Both the position numbers and the translations under genes were made by a program. From Actinacidiphila rubida (lineage in GTDB: Bacteria; Actinomycetota; Actinomycetes; Streptomycetales; Streptomycetaceae), in contig NZ_FODD01000013.1 in NCBI RefSeq assembly GCF_900110255.1, forward strand, positions 62,001 through 126,000: a stretch of 64,000 nucleotides of DNA, given 5' to 3'. Below, piece by piece: positions 44,175-53,531 of the stretch; position 1 is the first letter of the stretch; every line of letters begins with the position of its first letter. Below the pieces are notes generated by a model, which worked only from the letters and a program-made list of their open reading frames with translations, had not been told where the DNA came from and did not search any database.

Positions 44175-44486
44175 CGCGCACCGCACCACGAGGGCGCATC
44201 CCCATCGGGGGTGCGCCCTCTCCGCGTCCCGTGATGCGGGAGCCCGGCCGCTGCGGGAAGCTGGACAAGAGGGCCTGCCCCCGCGCGAGGTCCGGCCCCG
44301 TGGGGGCCCGGGCCCCCGGGAGGCGGCGGTCGCGGACCGCCGGCCCGACGGTGCGGCCGTCCTTCCCCGTCGGGGGACCCGCCGCGCGGCGCGGGCACGA
44401 GATGCCCGCGGAGACGGCGCGGAGCCGGCGGACGCACGGGCCCGGCCCTGGGGACGTACCGAGCGACAGACGTGAGGAATCTGAGC
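44175..44486. other. 312-bp spacer after the S53 gene
   Basis: It contains the terminator hairpin described at 44191-44221. Apart from that I saw only G+C-rich DNA and the ribosome site (GAGGAA) of the next gene. Confidence 0.5.
44191..44221 (+). terminator. 14-bp hairpin after S53 gene B
   Basis: GAGGGCGCATCCCC pairs with GGGGGTGCGCCCTC with one non-Watson-Crick position around ATC. It lies 17 nt past the stop codon. Confidence 0.8.
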
Positions 44487-45314
44487 ATGCCATTCATCAC
44501 CGCGAAGGACGGCACGGAGATCTTCTACAAGGACTGGGGCTCGGGTCAGCCCGTCGTGTTCAGCCACGGCTGGCCGCTGACCGGCGACGCCTGGGACCCC
44601 CAGGCGCAGCTCATGGCCGGCAACGGCTTCCGCGCCCTCGCCCACGACCGGCGCGGCGGCGGACGCTCCGGTCAGCCCTGGGGCGGCAACGACCTCGACA
44701 CCTACGCCGAGGACCTGGCGTCCCTCATCGACGCCCTCGACCTGCGGGACGTCATCCTCGTCGGGCACTCGACGGGCGGCGGCGAAGTGACCCGCTACAT
44801 GGGCCTGCACGGAACGGGCCGCGTCGCCAAGGCCGTCCTGGTCGGCGCGATCCCGCCGCTGATGCTGAAGACGGCGGCGAACCCCGAAGGCCTGCCGATC
44901 GACGTGTTCGACGAGCTCCGCCACGGCGTCGCGACCGACCGCTCGCAGTTCTACGAGGACCTCAGCGCTCCCTTCTACGGCGCCAACCGCCCCGAATCCA
45001 CGGTGAGTCAGGGCACCCGCGACGCGTTCTGGCTGTGGAGCATGACCGTCGGCATCAAGGGCGCCTACGACTGCGTCAAGGCGTTCTCCGAGACCGATCT
45101 GACCGAGGACTGCAAGCGGGTCGACGTCCCCACCCTCATCGTGCACGGCGACGACGACCAGATCGTGCCGATCGTGGCGGCGGGCGCCAAGTCCTCGAAG
45201 CTGATCAAGGACTCGACGTTCACCGTGTACGAGGGCGCTCCGCACGGCCTGGCGATGGTGCCGAAGTTCGCCGACCGGTTCAACGCCGACCTGCTGGCCT
45301 TCGCCCGCGGCTGA
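44487..45314 (+). CDS. Alpha/beta hydrolase, non-haem haloperoxidase type
   Basis: 275 aa. Nucleophile elbow GHSTGGG, acid Asp in [10 protein letters not shown] and His in GAPHGLAM complete the triad. The oxyanion region [15 protein letters not shown] and [16 protein letters not shown] are typical of the cofactor-free haloperoxidase/esterase group (the BPO-A type). ATG chosen with GAGGAA upstream, skipping five residues of a longer frame. A quinone oxidoreductase follows 58 nt later and a TDT carrier after that, all on the same strand, so they may form an operon. Confidence 0.92.
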   Translation: MPFITAKDGTEIFYKDWGSGQPVVFSHGWPLTGDAWDPQAQLMAGNGFRALAHDRRGGGRSGQPWGGNDLDTYAEDLASLIDALDLRDVILVGHSTGGGEVTRYMGLHGTGRVAKAVLVGAIPPLMLKTAANPEGLPIDVFDELRHGVATDRSQFYEDLSAPFYGANRPESTVSQGTRDAFWLWSMTVGIKGAYDCVKAFSETDLTEDCKRVDVPTLIVHGDDDQIVPIVAAGAKSSKLIKDSTFTVYEGAPHGLAMVPKFADRFNADLLAFARG

Positions 45315-45372
45315 CGGGCGGAGCCGCACACGGAACCGGCCCACGGAAGCCGGCCCACGGAAAGGACATGGC

Positions 45373-46356
45373 ATGCGCGCGGTGGTCCTGGAGGAGTTCG
45401 GCACCCCGCTGGTCCTCGGCGAGATCCGGCAGCCGGTGCCCGGCCCGGGCGAGGTGCTGGTCAGGGTCGAGGCCAGTGGCGTCAACCCGCTGGACACCAA
45501 GATCCGCGCCGGGCACGCCGCCCACGCCCGGACCGTGCTCCCGGCCGTCCTCGGCCTCGACCTGGCCGGTGTGGTCGTGGAGACCGGTCCGGACGTCGCG
45601 GCCTTCGCCCCGGGCGACGCGGTGTACGGCCTGACGGGCGGCGTCGGCGACGTCCAGGGATCCCTCGCCGAGTACGCGGTCGCCGACGTCCGCCTGCTGG
45701 CCCGCGCGCCCGACGCGCTCACGCCGCGCCAGGCGGCCGCGCTCCCGCTCACCGCCGCCACGGCCTGGGAGGGCCTGATCGACCGGGCCCAGGTCCGTGC
45801 GGGGCAGAAGGTCCTGGTCCACGGCGGGGCCGGGGGCGTCGGCAGCGTGGCCGTGCAGATCGCGCGCTCCCGGGGCGCGGAGGTCTTCGCGACCGCGTCG
45901 CCGTCGCGGCTCGGCATCGTGGAGGGCCTCGGCGCCACGCCCATCGACCGCACGGCGACGACGGTGGAGGAGTACACCGCCACGCACACCGGCGGTGAGG
46001 GCTTCGACGTCGTCTTCGACACCGTGGGCGGCCCGGTGCTCGACGCGTCCTTCGCCGCGGTCCGCACCTACACCGGACACGTCGTCAGCTCCCTGGGCTG
46101 GGGGACGCACAGCCTGGCCCCGCTGTCGTTCCGCGGCGCCACGTACTCGGGCGTGTTCACCCTGCTGCCTCTGCTGACGGGGCGCGGCCGGGCCCACCAC
46201 GGTGAGATCATGCACGCGGTGGGCGAGCTCGCGGACGCGGGCCGGCTCGCACCGGTGCTGGACCCCCGGCTGTTCACGCTCGCCGACGTCGCCGACGCGC
46301 ACGCGGCCGTGGCGACCGGCACCGCCCAGGGCAAGATCGTGATCGACGTCGGCTGA
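45373..46356 (+). CDS. NADP-dependent quinone oxidoreductase / zinc-free MDR
   Basis: 327 aa, ATG with AAGGA upstream. GroES-like N-terminal fold (PGPGEVLVRVEASGVNPLDTKIRAG), then the Rossmann NADP motif VLVHGGAGGVGSVAVQIARSRGAEVFATA. The structural zinc Cys cluster of alcohol dehydrogenases is absent, placing it with quinone or enone reductases. The C-terminal DVADAHAAVATGTAQGKIVIDV is standard for the family. It lies between a haloperoxidase-type hydrolase and a TDT transporter in the same direction. Confidence 0.92.
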   Translation: MRAVVLEEFGTPLVLGEIRQPVPGPGEVLVRVEASGVNPLDTKIRAGHAAHARTVLPAVLGLDLAGVVVETGPDVAAFAPGDAVYGLTGGVGDVQGSLAEYAVADVRLLARAPDALTPRQAAALPLTAATAWEGLIDRAQVRAGQKVLVHGGAGGVGSVAVQIARSRGAEVFATASPSRLGIVEGLGATPIDRTATTVEEYTATHTGGEGFDVVFDTVGGPVLDASFAAVRTYTGHVVSSLGWGTHSLAPLSFRGATYSGVFTLLPLLTGRGRAHHGEIMHAVGELADAGRLAPVLDPRLFTLADVADAHAAVATGTAQGKIVIDVG

Positions 46357-46391
46357 CCCGCACGGCCGGGTCGTGCGAAGGGAACGGCGCA

Positions 46392-47378
46392 TTGACGACC
46401 GCAGCGGCATCCCCGTACCAGCTGACACCCAATCTCTTCGCCGTCTCGTTCGGCACCGCGGGCCTGGCACAGGCCTGGACCGTCGCCGCGGACACCGTGG
46501 GCGCGCCGTCGTGGCCCGGCAACACCCTCTGGATCGCCGCGGCCGCGGTGTGGCTGGTGACGCTTGTCGCCTACGTGCGCAACGTCGTCGCGCAGGGCCG
46601 GCTGCGCACCGAGCTGCCGGATCCGGTCCTCGGCCCCTTCACGGCGCTGATCGTCATCGTGCCGATGCTGCTGGGCATCGGGCTCGCCCCGCACGCGCGG
46701 ACCGCGGGCGAGACGGTCTTCGTGATCGCGTTCGTCCTGACCGTGCTGCTGGGCGGCTGGCTGACCGGACTGTGGATCCGCGTCGACACCGCACTGCCGC
46801 AGTGGCACCCGGGCTATTTCCTGCCGACGGTCGCGGGCGGCCTGATCGCCGCCGGCTGCAGCGCTTCACTGGGCTGGACGACGCTGGCCCATCTGATGCT
46901 CGGCTACGGCCTGATCTGCTGGTTCATCCTCGGATCGATCCTGCTGGTGAGGCTGTTCACCCAGCCGATGCTGCCGCCGCCGCTGCTGCCGACCATCGCC
47001 ATCGAGGTGGCGCCGCCCGTCGTCGCGGGCAACTCCTGGTTCCTGATCAACGGCAACACCCTCGACACGGGCGCGGAACTCCTCGCCGGTTATGCCGTGT
47101 TGATGATCCTGGTGCAGATCTCCATGATCGGGACCTACCGGCGCGCCCCGTTCGGCCCGGCGTTCTGGTCCTTCGCCTTCTCCTACGCCGCGGTCGTCAC
47201 CAACGGCGTCCACTGGCTGGACGTCGAGCACGTCCACGGCCAGGAGCAGCTCACGTACGCGCTGCTGGCCGTGGCGACCCTGGCCTTCGTCGTGCTGGCC
47301 GCCCGGACCGTCCTCGGCCTCACCCGCCGCACGTTCCTGCCCCGGGCGCCCCGGCCGGAACCCGAGCCGGCGTCGTGA
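46392..47378 (+). CDS. TDT-family transporter (tellurite/C4-dicarboxylate, SLAC1-like)
   Basis: 328 aa from a TTG (AAGGGAA upstream, MTTAAASPYQLTPNLFAVSFG). About ten hydrophobic helices are visible, such as LWIAAAAVWLVTLVAYV, LIVIVPMLLGIGLA and VFVIAFVLTVLLGGWLTGLW. The NLFAVSFGTAGLAQAW opening and WHPGYFLPTVAGGLIAAG loop fit the voltage-dependent anion channel/TDT superfamily. It may move weak organic acids or anions. A 35-nt spacing from the oxidoreductase suggests co-transcription. It ends at a strong hairpin. Confidence 0.87.
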   Translation: MTTAAASPYQLTPNLFAVSFGTAGLAQAWTVAADTVGAPSWPGNTLWIAAAAVWLVTLVAYVRNVVAQGRLRTELPDPVLGPFTALIVIVPMLLGIGLAPHARTAGETVFVIAFVLTVLLGGWLTGLWIRVDTALPQWHPGYFLPTVAGGLIAAGCSASLGWTTLAHLMLGYGLICWFILGSILLVRLFTQPMLPPPLLPTIAIEVAPPVVAGNSWFLINGNTLDTGAELLAGYAVLMILVQISMIGTYRRAPFGPAFWSFAFSYAAVVTNGVHWLDVEHVHGQEQLTYALLAVATLAFVVLAARTVLGLTRRTFLPRAPRPEPEPAS

Positions 47379-47382
47379 CGGG

Positions 47383-47426
47383 GGCGGCGGCACCCGGCCC
47401 GCCCCGAGGGACCGGGTGCCGCCGCC
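47383..47426. terminator. 15-bp hairpin between TDT carrier and hydrolase genes
   Basis: GGCGGCGGCACCCGG (47383-47397) pairs fully with 47412-47426. It lies between convergent genes. Confidence 0.8.
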
Positions 47427-47433
47427 GTTCGGG

Positions 47434-48240
47434 TCAGGCCACCGGTGCCGCGGCACGCACGAGGTGCCGGGCGAGGAACTGGGCCGCGTTGTCGGACTCG
47501 AACCGCGGCAGCTCCTTGTGCCGGCCGGAGTTGGCGTGCAGCGTCTTCTCCGTGGAGCCGAACGCGTCGAACAGCGCCAGCCCGGACTCGCGCGGGATGT
47601 GCTCGTCGTCCCACTGGAGCATGTACGCGAGGGGGATGGTGATCCGGCGCGCATGCTCGGCCAGCGCGTCGGGCCAGTGGAGCCCGAACACCGCCGCGGT
47701 GACGCGGGGTTCGGCGGCCACGAACGGCACGCCGATCGCGGTGCCCATGTTCAGGCCGAAGAAGCCGACCGGGCCCCCGGTGCCGATCTCGGGGAGTTCC
47801 TGGAGGGCGTCCAGCAGGGCCCGGTACTCGGGCACGGCGCGTTCGGCGAGATGGGCGTTGTAGCGGACGACGACCGGGCCTTCCGGCTCGCCCGCCTCCC
47901 GCGCCCGGAAGAGCTCGGCGATCTCGCGCTCGTCGTGCTCGGAGCGCGGCCGGTCGCCGTGCCCCGGCGCGTCGACGCACGCGACGTGGAAACCGGACCG
48001 CGTGACCAGCAAGCGGGCGCGACCCGTCATCGCCGGCCACTTCTTGTGCGTGCCGCCGCCGTGGGCCATCAGCACGAGGGGCGCCCGGTCGCCGCCGGAG
48101 GCCGGGGACCAGAGCACGCCGGGGACGCCGGAGACGCCGGAGACGCCACCCAGGGTGAAGTCGCGTTCCACGACGCCGTCCGACGTCGTCCGCGTGGTGA
48201 ACTGCACGGTGTGCGTGGCGTGATGCGTGAGGTGATTCAT
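47434..48240 (-). CDS. Alpha/beta hydrolase (dienelactone hydrolase-like) with Asn at the nucleophile elbow
   Basis: 268 aa, ATG with AAAGG 8 nt upstream. The fold is clear: VLMAHGGGTHKKW oxyanion loop, FHVACVDAPGHGDRP, the elbow strand GGPVGFFGLNMGTAIGVPF split here, and the acid/His region WDDEHIP ... HANSGRHKEL. The residue where Ser or Cys is expected (GxSxG) is Asn164, read from an AAC codon. The acid and His remain. It may be inactive as a hydrolase, may use another mechanism, or may be a recent AGC-to-AAC change. A micro-ORF with a strong ribosome site starts 111 nt upstream. Confidence 0.88.
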   Translation of the reverse strand: MNHLTHHATHTVQFTTRTTSDGVVERDFTLGGVSGVSGVPGVLWSPASGGDRAPLVLMAHGGGTHKKWPAMTGRARLLVTRSGFHVACVDAPGHGDRPRSEHDEREIAELFRAREAGEPEGPVVVRYNAHLAERAVPEYRALLDALQELPEIGTGGPVGFFGLNMGTAIGVPFVAAEPRVTAAVFGLHWPDALAEHARRITIPLAYMLQWDDEHIPRESGLALFDAFGSTEKTLHANSGRHKELPRFESDNAAQFLARHLVRAAAPVA

Positions 48241-48291
48241 GGCGTGTGCCTTTCGGGAGTGCCTGACTGCTGGGGCGCTCCCGGGCGACGC

Positions 48292-48351
48292 CTAGACCAG
48301 TCGCCCGACCGTGACGGCGGGAGGGAGCACCCATTCGGAACGCACGAACAT
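48292..48351 (-). CDS. Candidate micro-ORF, 19 aa (MFVRSEWVLPPAVTVGRLV)
   Basis: An ATG at 48351 is preceded by AGGAGG with 8-nt spacing, as good a ribosome site as any in the window, and closes with TAG after 19 codons. It lies 51 nt upstream of the hydrolase gene on the same strand. It could be a leader peptide that tunes the downstream gene or a short functional peptide. No known family recognised. Confidence 0.5.
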   Translation of the reverse strand: MFVRSEWVLPPAVTVGRLV

Positions 48352-48439
48352 GGGTCTCACCTCCTCGGCAGGTGTCACGGGCAGGAGCAACCTACCAGCC
48401 CCCCGCGGGCCCGCCCACCGATTTCCGCGCCGGACGCGA

Positions 48440-49345
48440 TCACTCCTCGATCAGCAGCTTGTCGCGCAGGCCGGCAAGGGTGCGGGCCAGCAGCCGGGAG
48501 ACGTGCATCTGGGAGATGCCGATCTCCTGGGCGATCTGCGACTGCGTCATGTTGCCGAAGAACCGCAGCATCAGGATGCGCTGCTCGCGCGCGGGGAGTC
48601 GCTCCAGCAGCGGCTTGAGCGACTCCCGGTAGTCGACGCCCTCCAGCGCCTCGTCCTCGAACCCGAGACTGTCGGCGACGCCGGAGGAGTCGTCGTCGGT
48701 GTCCGGGACGTCCAGGGACAGGGTGCTGTAGGCGTTCGCGGACTCCAGGCCCTCCAGCACCTCCTCCTCGGAGATCCGCAGGTGCTCGGCGAGTTCGCGC
48801 ACGGTGGGCGAGCGGCCGTACCGCTGCACGAGGTCCGCGGTGGCCGTGACCAGCGCCAGCCGTAACTCCTGGAGCCGGCGCGGGACGCGCACCGCCCAGC
48901 CCTTGTCCCTGAAGTGGCGCTTGATCTCGCCGACCACCGTCGGCGTGGCGTAGGTGGAGAACTCCACGCCACGCTGGATGTCGAACCGGTCGACGGCCTT
49001 GATCAGGCCGATGGTGGCGACCTGCTTCAGGTCGTCCAGCGGCTCGCCGCGGTTGCGGAACCGCCGCGCCAGATGCTCCACCAGCGGCAGGTGCATCCGC
49101 ACCAACCGGTCCCGCAGCGCGGCGCGTTCGGCGGAGCCGTCAGGCAGCGTGCTCAGTTCGGCGAACAACGCGCGGGTCCCGTCGGCCTGCGAGCGCGCGG
49201 CGGTGCCGCCGGCCGGATGCGGGGCGCCGACGCGCGGCCGGACGGCGGCGAGTACGGCCTCGGCACCGCGGTCGAGCCGCAGGTGCCCGGCCGCCACGCG
49301 CGGCGGGTTCGGGCCGCGGGCCGCGTCGTCGGACGTGTCGCTCAT
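48440..49345 (-). CDS. SigB/SigF-type RNA polymerase sigma factor
   Basis: 301 aa, ATG with GGGAGG upstream. Region 2: LVEHLARRFRNRGEPLDDLKQVATIGLIKAVDRFDIQRGVEFSTYATPTVVGEIKRHFRDKGW (split blocks), region 3: VRVPRRLQELRLAL, region 4: LLERLPAREQRILMLRFFGNMTQSQIAQEIGISQMHVSRLLART. This is the group-3 SigB/SigF/SigG family used in Streptomyces for stress and spore development. It has a unique 50-residue N-terminal extension. No anti-sigma or anti-anti-sigma gene is adjacent, so its control is elsewhere. Confidence 0.94.
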   Translation of the reverse strand: MSDTSDDAARGPNPPRVAAGHLRLDRGAEAVLAAVRPRVGAPHPAGGTAARSQADGTRALFAELSTLPDGSAERAALRDRLVRMHLPLVEHLARRFRNRGEPLDDLKQVATIGLIKAVDRFDIQRGVEFSTYATPTVVGEIKRHFRDKGWAVRVPRRLQELRLALVTATADLVQRYGRSPTVRELAEHLRISEEEVLEGLESANAYSTLSLDVPDTDDDSSGVADSLGFEDEALEGVDYRESLKPLLERLPAREQRILMLRFFGNMTQSQIAQEIGISQMHVSRLLARTLAGLRDKLLIEE

Positions 49346-49787
49346 CGCCGGCCTCCCTCATCGGTCGGTGGTGCCGCTGCCACTCCCGCCGGCCTCCGGG
49401 GCCGCGGACGGCCGTACGGCATGCCGGGCCGGGGGCGGCCGTCCGCCGGGGACGGGGGGCGGGGGGAGCACGCGAGCGGACGGGCGGGACGCCGGACGGG
49501 GCGCCGGACGCGAAACGGTCCCGTCGGCGACGTGCGCCTCCGCGGTGGGGCCCCGCCACACGTGTTGCGTGGTGCGCTCACGACGACTCCCCCGTCCCCG
49601 TCTTCCCCGTTCCGGGTGGGCCAACCGACCCCGCCGTCACGGTCGTTGACGACAACGGATCCGACCCACCCGCCGAGGTGACCGAGTATGGGCGCCTTCG
49701 CGCGGGTATGGGCGGGCTCCGGCGGCGAAATACGCCAAAGTACGCATGCCCGTCCTTCCTGACGGCGAGGCCGGCGCACGAGCGATG
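49346..49787. other. 442-bp region upstream of the sigma gene
   Basis: Both flanking genes run leftward, so this contains the sigma-factor promoter. Visible features are two GTATGGGCG copies (about 49688-49713) and a GTCGTTGACGACAAC dyad near 49643. I saw no gene with a ribosome site and sensible protein. Confidence 0.4.
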
Positions 49788-52748
49788 TCAGGTCAGGCGG
49801 CGCAGGTGGTCGCGGAGGCGGCGGCCGTCGGCGAGGCGCTGCTCGTAGGTGGCGCCGAGGAAGAGCAGCAGCAGGCCGACGGCGGCCAGCGGGGCCCAGC
49901 GCGGCACCAGCCCGAGCGACTGGGCGATGGCGGGCGCCAGTTCGTGCACGGCGTCGGCGGTCAGCACCGCACCGCCCAGCAGCAGCGGTGCCCGCAGCCG
50001 GTGCCGGGCCCCGGCCAGGGTGACGGCCAGGGCGGCGACGCCCAGCAGCAGCGGCCGCAACCAGTCGGCGTCGGCCCACGCGGCGCCGAGCGCGGGCAGC
50101 AGAGCGAGGCCGAGCCCGGGACCGTAGGCCGGCCACGAGCCGGTCTGCGGGAACCTGCGGCGGCGCAGGTTCCCGAGGACCAGCGCGGCCACCGCGACCG
50201 GCACGGTGTACGGCTCGGGCGCGGTCACACCCGCGGCGGCGAGCCGCAGCCAGGACGCGCCGGCCAGCAGCGCGGTCGCGGTCACGGCGGCGGGCCCGCG
50301 GCGGTCGGCACGCAGTGCCACGCCGAGCGCCGCGACGCCGGCGACGGCCAGGGCGACGCTCGCCGCGTCGCGGTGCGGCACCGTCATCAGCACGGCGGCG
50401 GCTCCGGCCGCGTAGCCCGTCGCCTCGAAGGCGGCACCGCGCAGCCGGGCCGCGACCGGCAGGCCCGCCACCGCCACGCCCATAACCGCGAACGCCGCCA
50501 GGTGCGGCGGCAGTTCGGCCACCGCGGCGGCGCGGGCGGCCTCGACCCCGAGGGCGGCCAGCGTGCACGCAGCGGCACCGTCGGCGATCCAGCGCGCGGC
50601 CGACCCGCGCAGCGCGGCGGCCAGGCCCGCGCAGAGCGTCGCTGTGGCCCCCCACACGATGAGTGCGGCGGTGTCGTGCGGCAGGGACCAGAGCAGGGCG
50701 AGGGCCGCGGGCGCGACGACCGCGCACACCCGGGGTACAAGGTCGGCGTCCGGCCTGCGGGCCAGCACCACCGCGGCGACCAGCGCCGGGAGCCACGCCG
50801 CGGCCAGCGCGGCACCGTACGGCAGCCCCGCCGCCACGGGGGTCAACGCGAGGGCGACGACGGCACTCAGCACCGCCGCGACGACGGCCGCACACCACGC
50901 GAAGTAGCCCGCTTCGGCGGCCGGTTGAGGAGTCCAGGCGCCCTGCCAGGGCTGGCCGGGGCGCCCCGGTCCGGCGGAGGCGCCCGCCGCGACGGAGGGC
51001 CCGGGCTGGGCGTGGGATCGGCCGGGCTGGTTGTGCGGGTCCGCCTGGGCGTGCGCGCCGGGCCGGGCGTGCGGCCCGGCGGAAGCAGCGGCTGCGGGAC
51101 CTCGGTGGGGCGCGTCAGCGGGATGGTCCGCGGCCGGTGCCGATCCGGAAGCCGGGCCGCCCGAGGGGGCGTTGGCGTCGTCGCCGCCACCGGACGCGCC
51201 GGAGGACGCCGAGCCTGCGGCGTCACGGTCGGTCGCCGGACGACCGGCGGCCTGGCCCGAACGTCCGGTGGGTGACGGGCTGTTCGCCCCGTGGCGGCCG
51301 GCGGCAAGGAGCAGCGCGACCGTGGTCGCGACGAGTGCGACGAGCCCGGCCACGGCGGGGGTCTGAGCGGCGACGTGCCAGCGTTCCGTCGTGTCCTGGG
51401 CGCCGGACACGGTCTGCCGCAGCGGCTCGCCGAGCGCCCGCAGCAGGTCCGGCAGGACCTGGAGGAGGGCGACGCCGAGGACCGCGGCGCCCGCCGAGGC
51501 CGCGCCGGCCGCCAGTGGCTCCCGGCGGGTGACCGTTCCCGGCGGCTCGAGGCGGCGCAGGGCCGCGACCGCGAGCACGGCGGCGGGCACCGCGTGGGCG
51601 GCCACCGTCCACGACGCGGGCAGGGCGATCCGGGGCGCGGCGGCCGCCGCCGCGACCAGTGCGGCTCCGGCCAGCGCCCCGGCCACCACCCGTGCCGGAC
51701 GGGGCAGTTCGGGGCGGCGGGCGGCGAGACCGGCGAGGAGGACGAGCAGGACCAGCGGCAGGCACGCGCGCAGCACGGGCGGGTAGGCCGACTGCGGCCC
51801 GGCCGCCAGGACGGCGGTGCCCGCGACGGCTCCACCGACGACGGCCCACACGGCGGCGGCCCACACGGCAGCGGCCGCCGCCGTGGCCCGGGCCGGCACG
51901 GGGAGCGGCCGGGCCGCCCGGTGGAGGGTGAGGGCCAGCGACAGGTCGAGCGCCGCGCCCGCGACGAAGACCGTTCCCCAACCCGCGCTTCCGTGCCCGA
52001 AGGTGGCGGCGGCGAACGGCACGGTGCACTGGGCGAGCAGCAGCGCCCCGGCCCGCAGCACGGTCGAGCGGGTCGCCTGGCCGTAGGCCCAGGAGGCCGC
52101 GCCGGTCAGCGCCGTGACCAGCGTGCCGTAGGCGTCCCCGGGCACACCCGCCAGCCCGGCGAGGTCGGCGGCGCGAGCGGCGTGGAAGTCCAGCAGCACC
52201 AGCGCGACGCCGATCGCCGCGGCGGTCTCCGCGGTCGCGGCCAGCCGCGGCCGCAGCGCGCGGTGTGCGGCGAACGCCAGGGCGGTGACCGCGGCCAGCA
52301 CGGCGGCACGCCCCGCGACGCCGAGGTGGCCCCAGTTGACGAGGGTGAAGACCAGCCCGGCGACCGAGGTCAGCACCCCGCCGAGGACCAGCAGCACGGT
52401 CTGCACCGACGGCGAGGGGGCGTCCGGGCGGGGCGCACCCCACGGCACCCCGCCGAGCTGCCCACCGCCGCCCACCCCGACGGCGAGCGGCCCAGCGGCG
52501 AGCGGCCCGGTCGCCGCGCCCCCGGGCGCGGTCCGGACGCTTCGCGCGCGCAGGGCCGCGAGGAGGACGCCGCGGCGTGCCAGCAGTCCGGCCCGGCGCG
52601 CCGACAGGTCCGCGAGCGCGCGGTCCAGTTGCCACAGCTCCACCGCCTGCGGCCCGGTCAGCGGGAGCCCGCAGCGGCGGCAGTGCGGGCCGGGGGCCGT
52701 GCCCAGCGGCGACCCGCAGTCCGGGCAGCCGTTCTGATGTGCGTCCAT
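49788..52748 (-). CDS. Large polytopic membrane protein with N-terminal zinc ribbon (SCO7613 C-terminal domain type)
   Basis: 986 aa from the ATG at 52748. An N-terminal zinc ribbon (CPDCGSPLG ... CRRCGLPL) and a coiled segment (LWQLDRALADLSARRAGLLARRGVLLAALRA) precede some 20 or more Ala/Leu/Val-rich helices. A Pro/Gly/His-rich low-complexity cytosolic or external loop lies around 540-640. It resembles proteins named for the SCO7613 C-terminal domain in Streptomyces, also reminiscent of DUF2157 membrane proteins. No function is known. Extreme Ala content makes helix counting uncertain. It is transcribed toward the sigma gene but with a long spacer. Confidence 0.82.
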   Translation of the reverse strand: MDAHQNGCPDCGSPLGTAPGPHCRRCGLPLTGPQAVELWQLDRALADLSARRAGLLARRGVLLAALRARSVRTAPGGAATGPLAAGPLAVGVGGGGQLGGVPWGAPRPDAPSPSVQTVLLVLGGVLTSVAGLVFTLVNWGHLGVAGRAAVLAAVTALAFAAHRALRPRLAATAETAAAIGVALVLLDFHAARAADLAGLAGVPGDAYGTLVTALTGAASWAYGQATRSTVLRAGALLLAQCTVPFAAATFGHGSAGWGTVFVAGAALDLSLALTLHRAARPLPVPARATAAAAAVWAAAVWAVVGGAVAGTAVLAAGPQSAYPPVLRACLPLVLLVLLAGLAARRPELPRPARVVAGALAGAALVAAAAAAPRIALPASWTVAAHAVPAAVLAVAALRRLEPPGTVTRREPLAAGAASAGAAVLGVALLQVLPDLLRALGEPLRQTVSGAQDTTERWHVAAQTPAVAGLVALVATTVALLLAAGRHGANSPSPTGRSGQAAGRPATDRDAAGSASSGASGGGDDANAPSGGPASGSAPAADHPADAPHRGPAAAASAGPHARPGAHAQADPHNQPGRSHAQPGPSVAAGASAGPGRPGQPWQGAWTPQPAAEAGYFAWCAAVVAAVLSAVVALALTPVAAGLPYGAALAAAWLPALVAAVVLARRPDADLVPRVCAVVAPAALALLWSLPHDTAALIVWGATATLCAGLAAALRGSAARWIADGAAACTLAALGVEAARAAAVAELPPHLAAFAVMGVAVAGLPVAARLRGAAFEATGYAAGAAAVLMTVPHRDAASVALAVAGVAALGVALRADRRGPAAVTATALLAGASWLRLAAAGVTAPEPYTVPVAVAALVLGNLRRRRFPQTGSWPAYGPGLGLALLPALGAAWADADWLRPLLLGVAALAVTLAGARHRLRAPLLLGGAVLTADAVHELAPAIAQSLGLVPRWAPLAAVGLLLLFLGATYEQRLADGRRLRDHLRRLT

Positions 52749-52947
52749 GTCCGCGAGTCTCGGACCGCGAGCGGCCACCCGCATGAGTACGGCTACTCAA
52801 CCGCGGGTGGGCGAACCGCACCGGCCGTGCGCGGGGCGGGTGTTCGGCATCAGGTGGTCGGTACGCCGCCGTTCCCGCGCGTCGGGAGGACACCGCGAGG
52901 CCCGGCCTGCAGCGGTGAGGAGGCGGGCAGGGGATCAGGGCGGGAGT

Positions 52948-53388
52948 TCACGGCAGGGGCTCGGCGAGCGCGACGATGACGTCTGCCGGGCCGCGGACGT
53001 AGCAGAGGCGATAGCTGTTCTCGAACAGCGCCACCTCGCCGACGAGTTCGCCGCCGTGCGCGCGCAGCCGGGTGACGGTGTCCTCGATGTCGTCGACGGC
53101 GAACATGATGCGGCGCAGGCCGAGCGCGTTCGCGGGCGCGAGCGGCGGATCGGGGCTGATCGCCTCGGGCGCGAGGAACCTGGTCAGTTCCAGGCGGCCG
53201 TTGCCGTCGGGCGTACGCACCATCGCGACCTCCACCTGGACGTCGTAGAGCCCGGCGACCTGGTCCATCCACCCGCCCTCGACCGGCGTCCTGCCTTCGA
53301 GCTGCATGCCCAGCGCGGAGAAGAACGCGATGGCCGCGTCCAGGTCGTCGACGACGATGCCGACGTGTTCCATGCGGTGGATCGTCAT
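52948..53388 (-). CDS. VOC-family (glyoxalase/bleomycin resistance fold) protein
   Basis: 146 aa, ATG with GAGGAG upstream. Two beta-alpha-beta-beta-beta modules: HRMEHVGIVVDDLDAAIAFFSALGM and LRRIMFAVDDIEDTVTRLRAHGG. Metal-binding His and Glu are placed like glyoxalase I or methylmalonyl-CoA epimerase (HVGI, ELTRF, LGLRRI replacing the usual His). The loss of the second-module His may alter metal binding. Small-molecule enzyme or resistance protein; substrate unknown. Confidence 0.88.
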   Translation of the reverse strand: MTIHRMEHVGIVVDDLDAAIAFFSALGMQLEGRTPVEGGWMDQVAGLYDVQVEVAMVRTPDGNGRLELTRFLAPEAISPDPPLAPANALGLRRIMFAVDDIEDTVTRLRAHGGELVGEVALFENSYRLCYVRGPADVIVALAEPLP

Positions 53389-53531
53389 GCCGGTCTCCTC
53401 GGTCGGTGCGGCCGTGCGGGCCGTGCGGGCCGTGTCAGTTCCGGGGCGGAGCCGGGGCGCCTTCACGACGTCCCGGCTCCGGGCACGCTCCGCGTCCCGG
53501 GGCCCGAGAGCCTTCCGGGCGCGATCCGGCC

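Noticed and set aside
42021..46067. 1348-codon open frame on the minus strand opposite the S53-B, hydrolase and oxidoreductase genes
   Set aside because: It is a high-GC antisense shadow: it spans three well-supported plus-strand genes and its translation is low-complexity Arg/Gly/Val/Ala.
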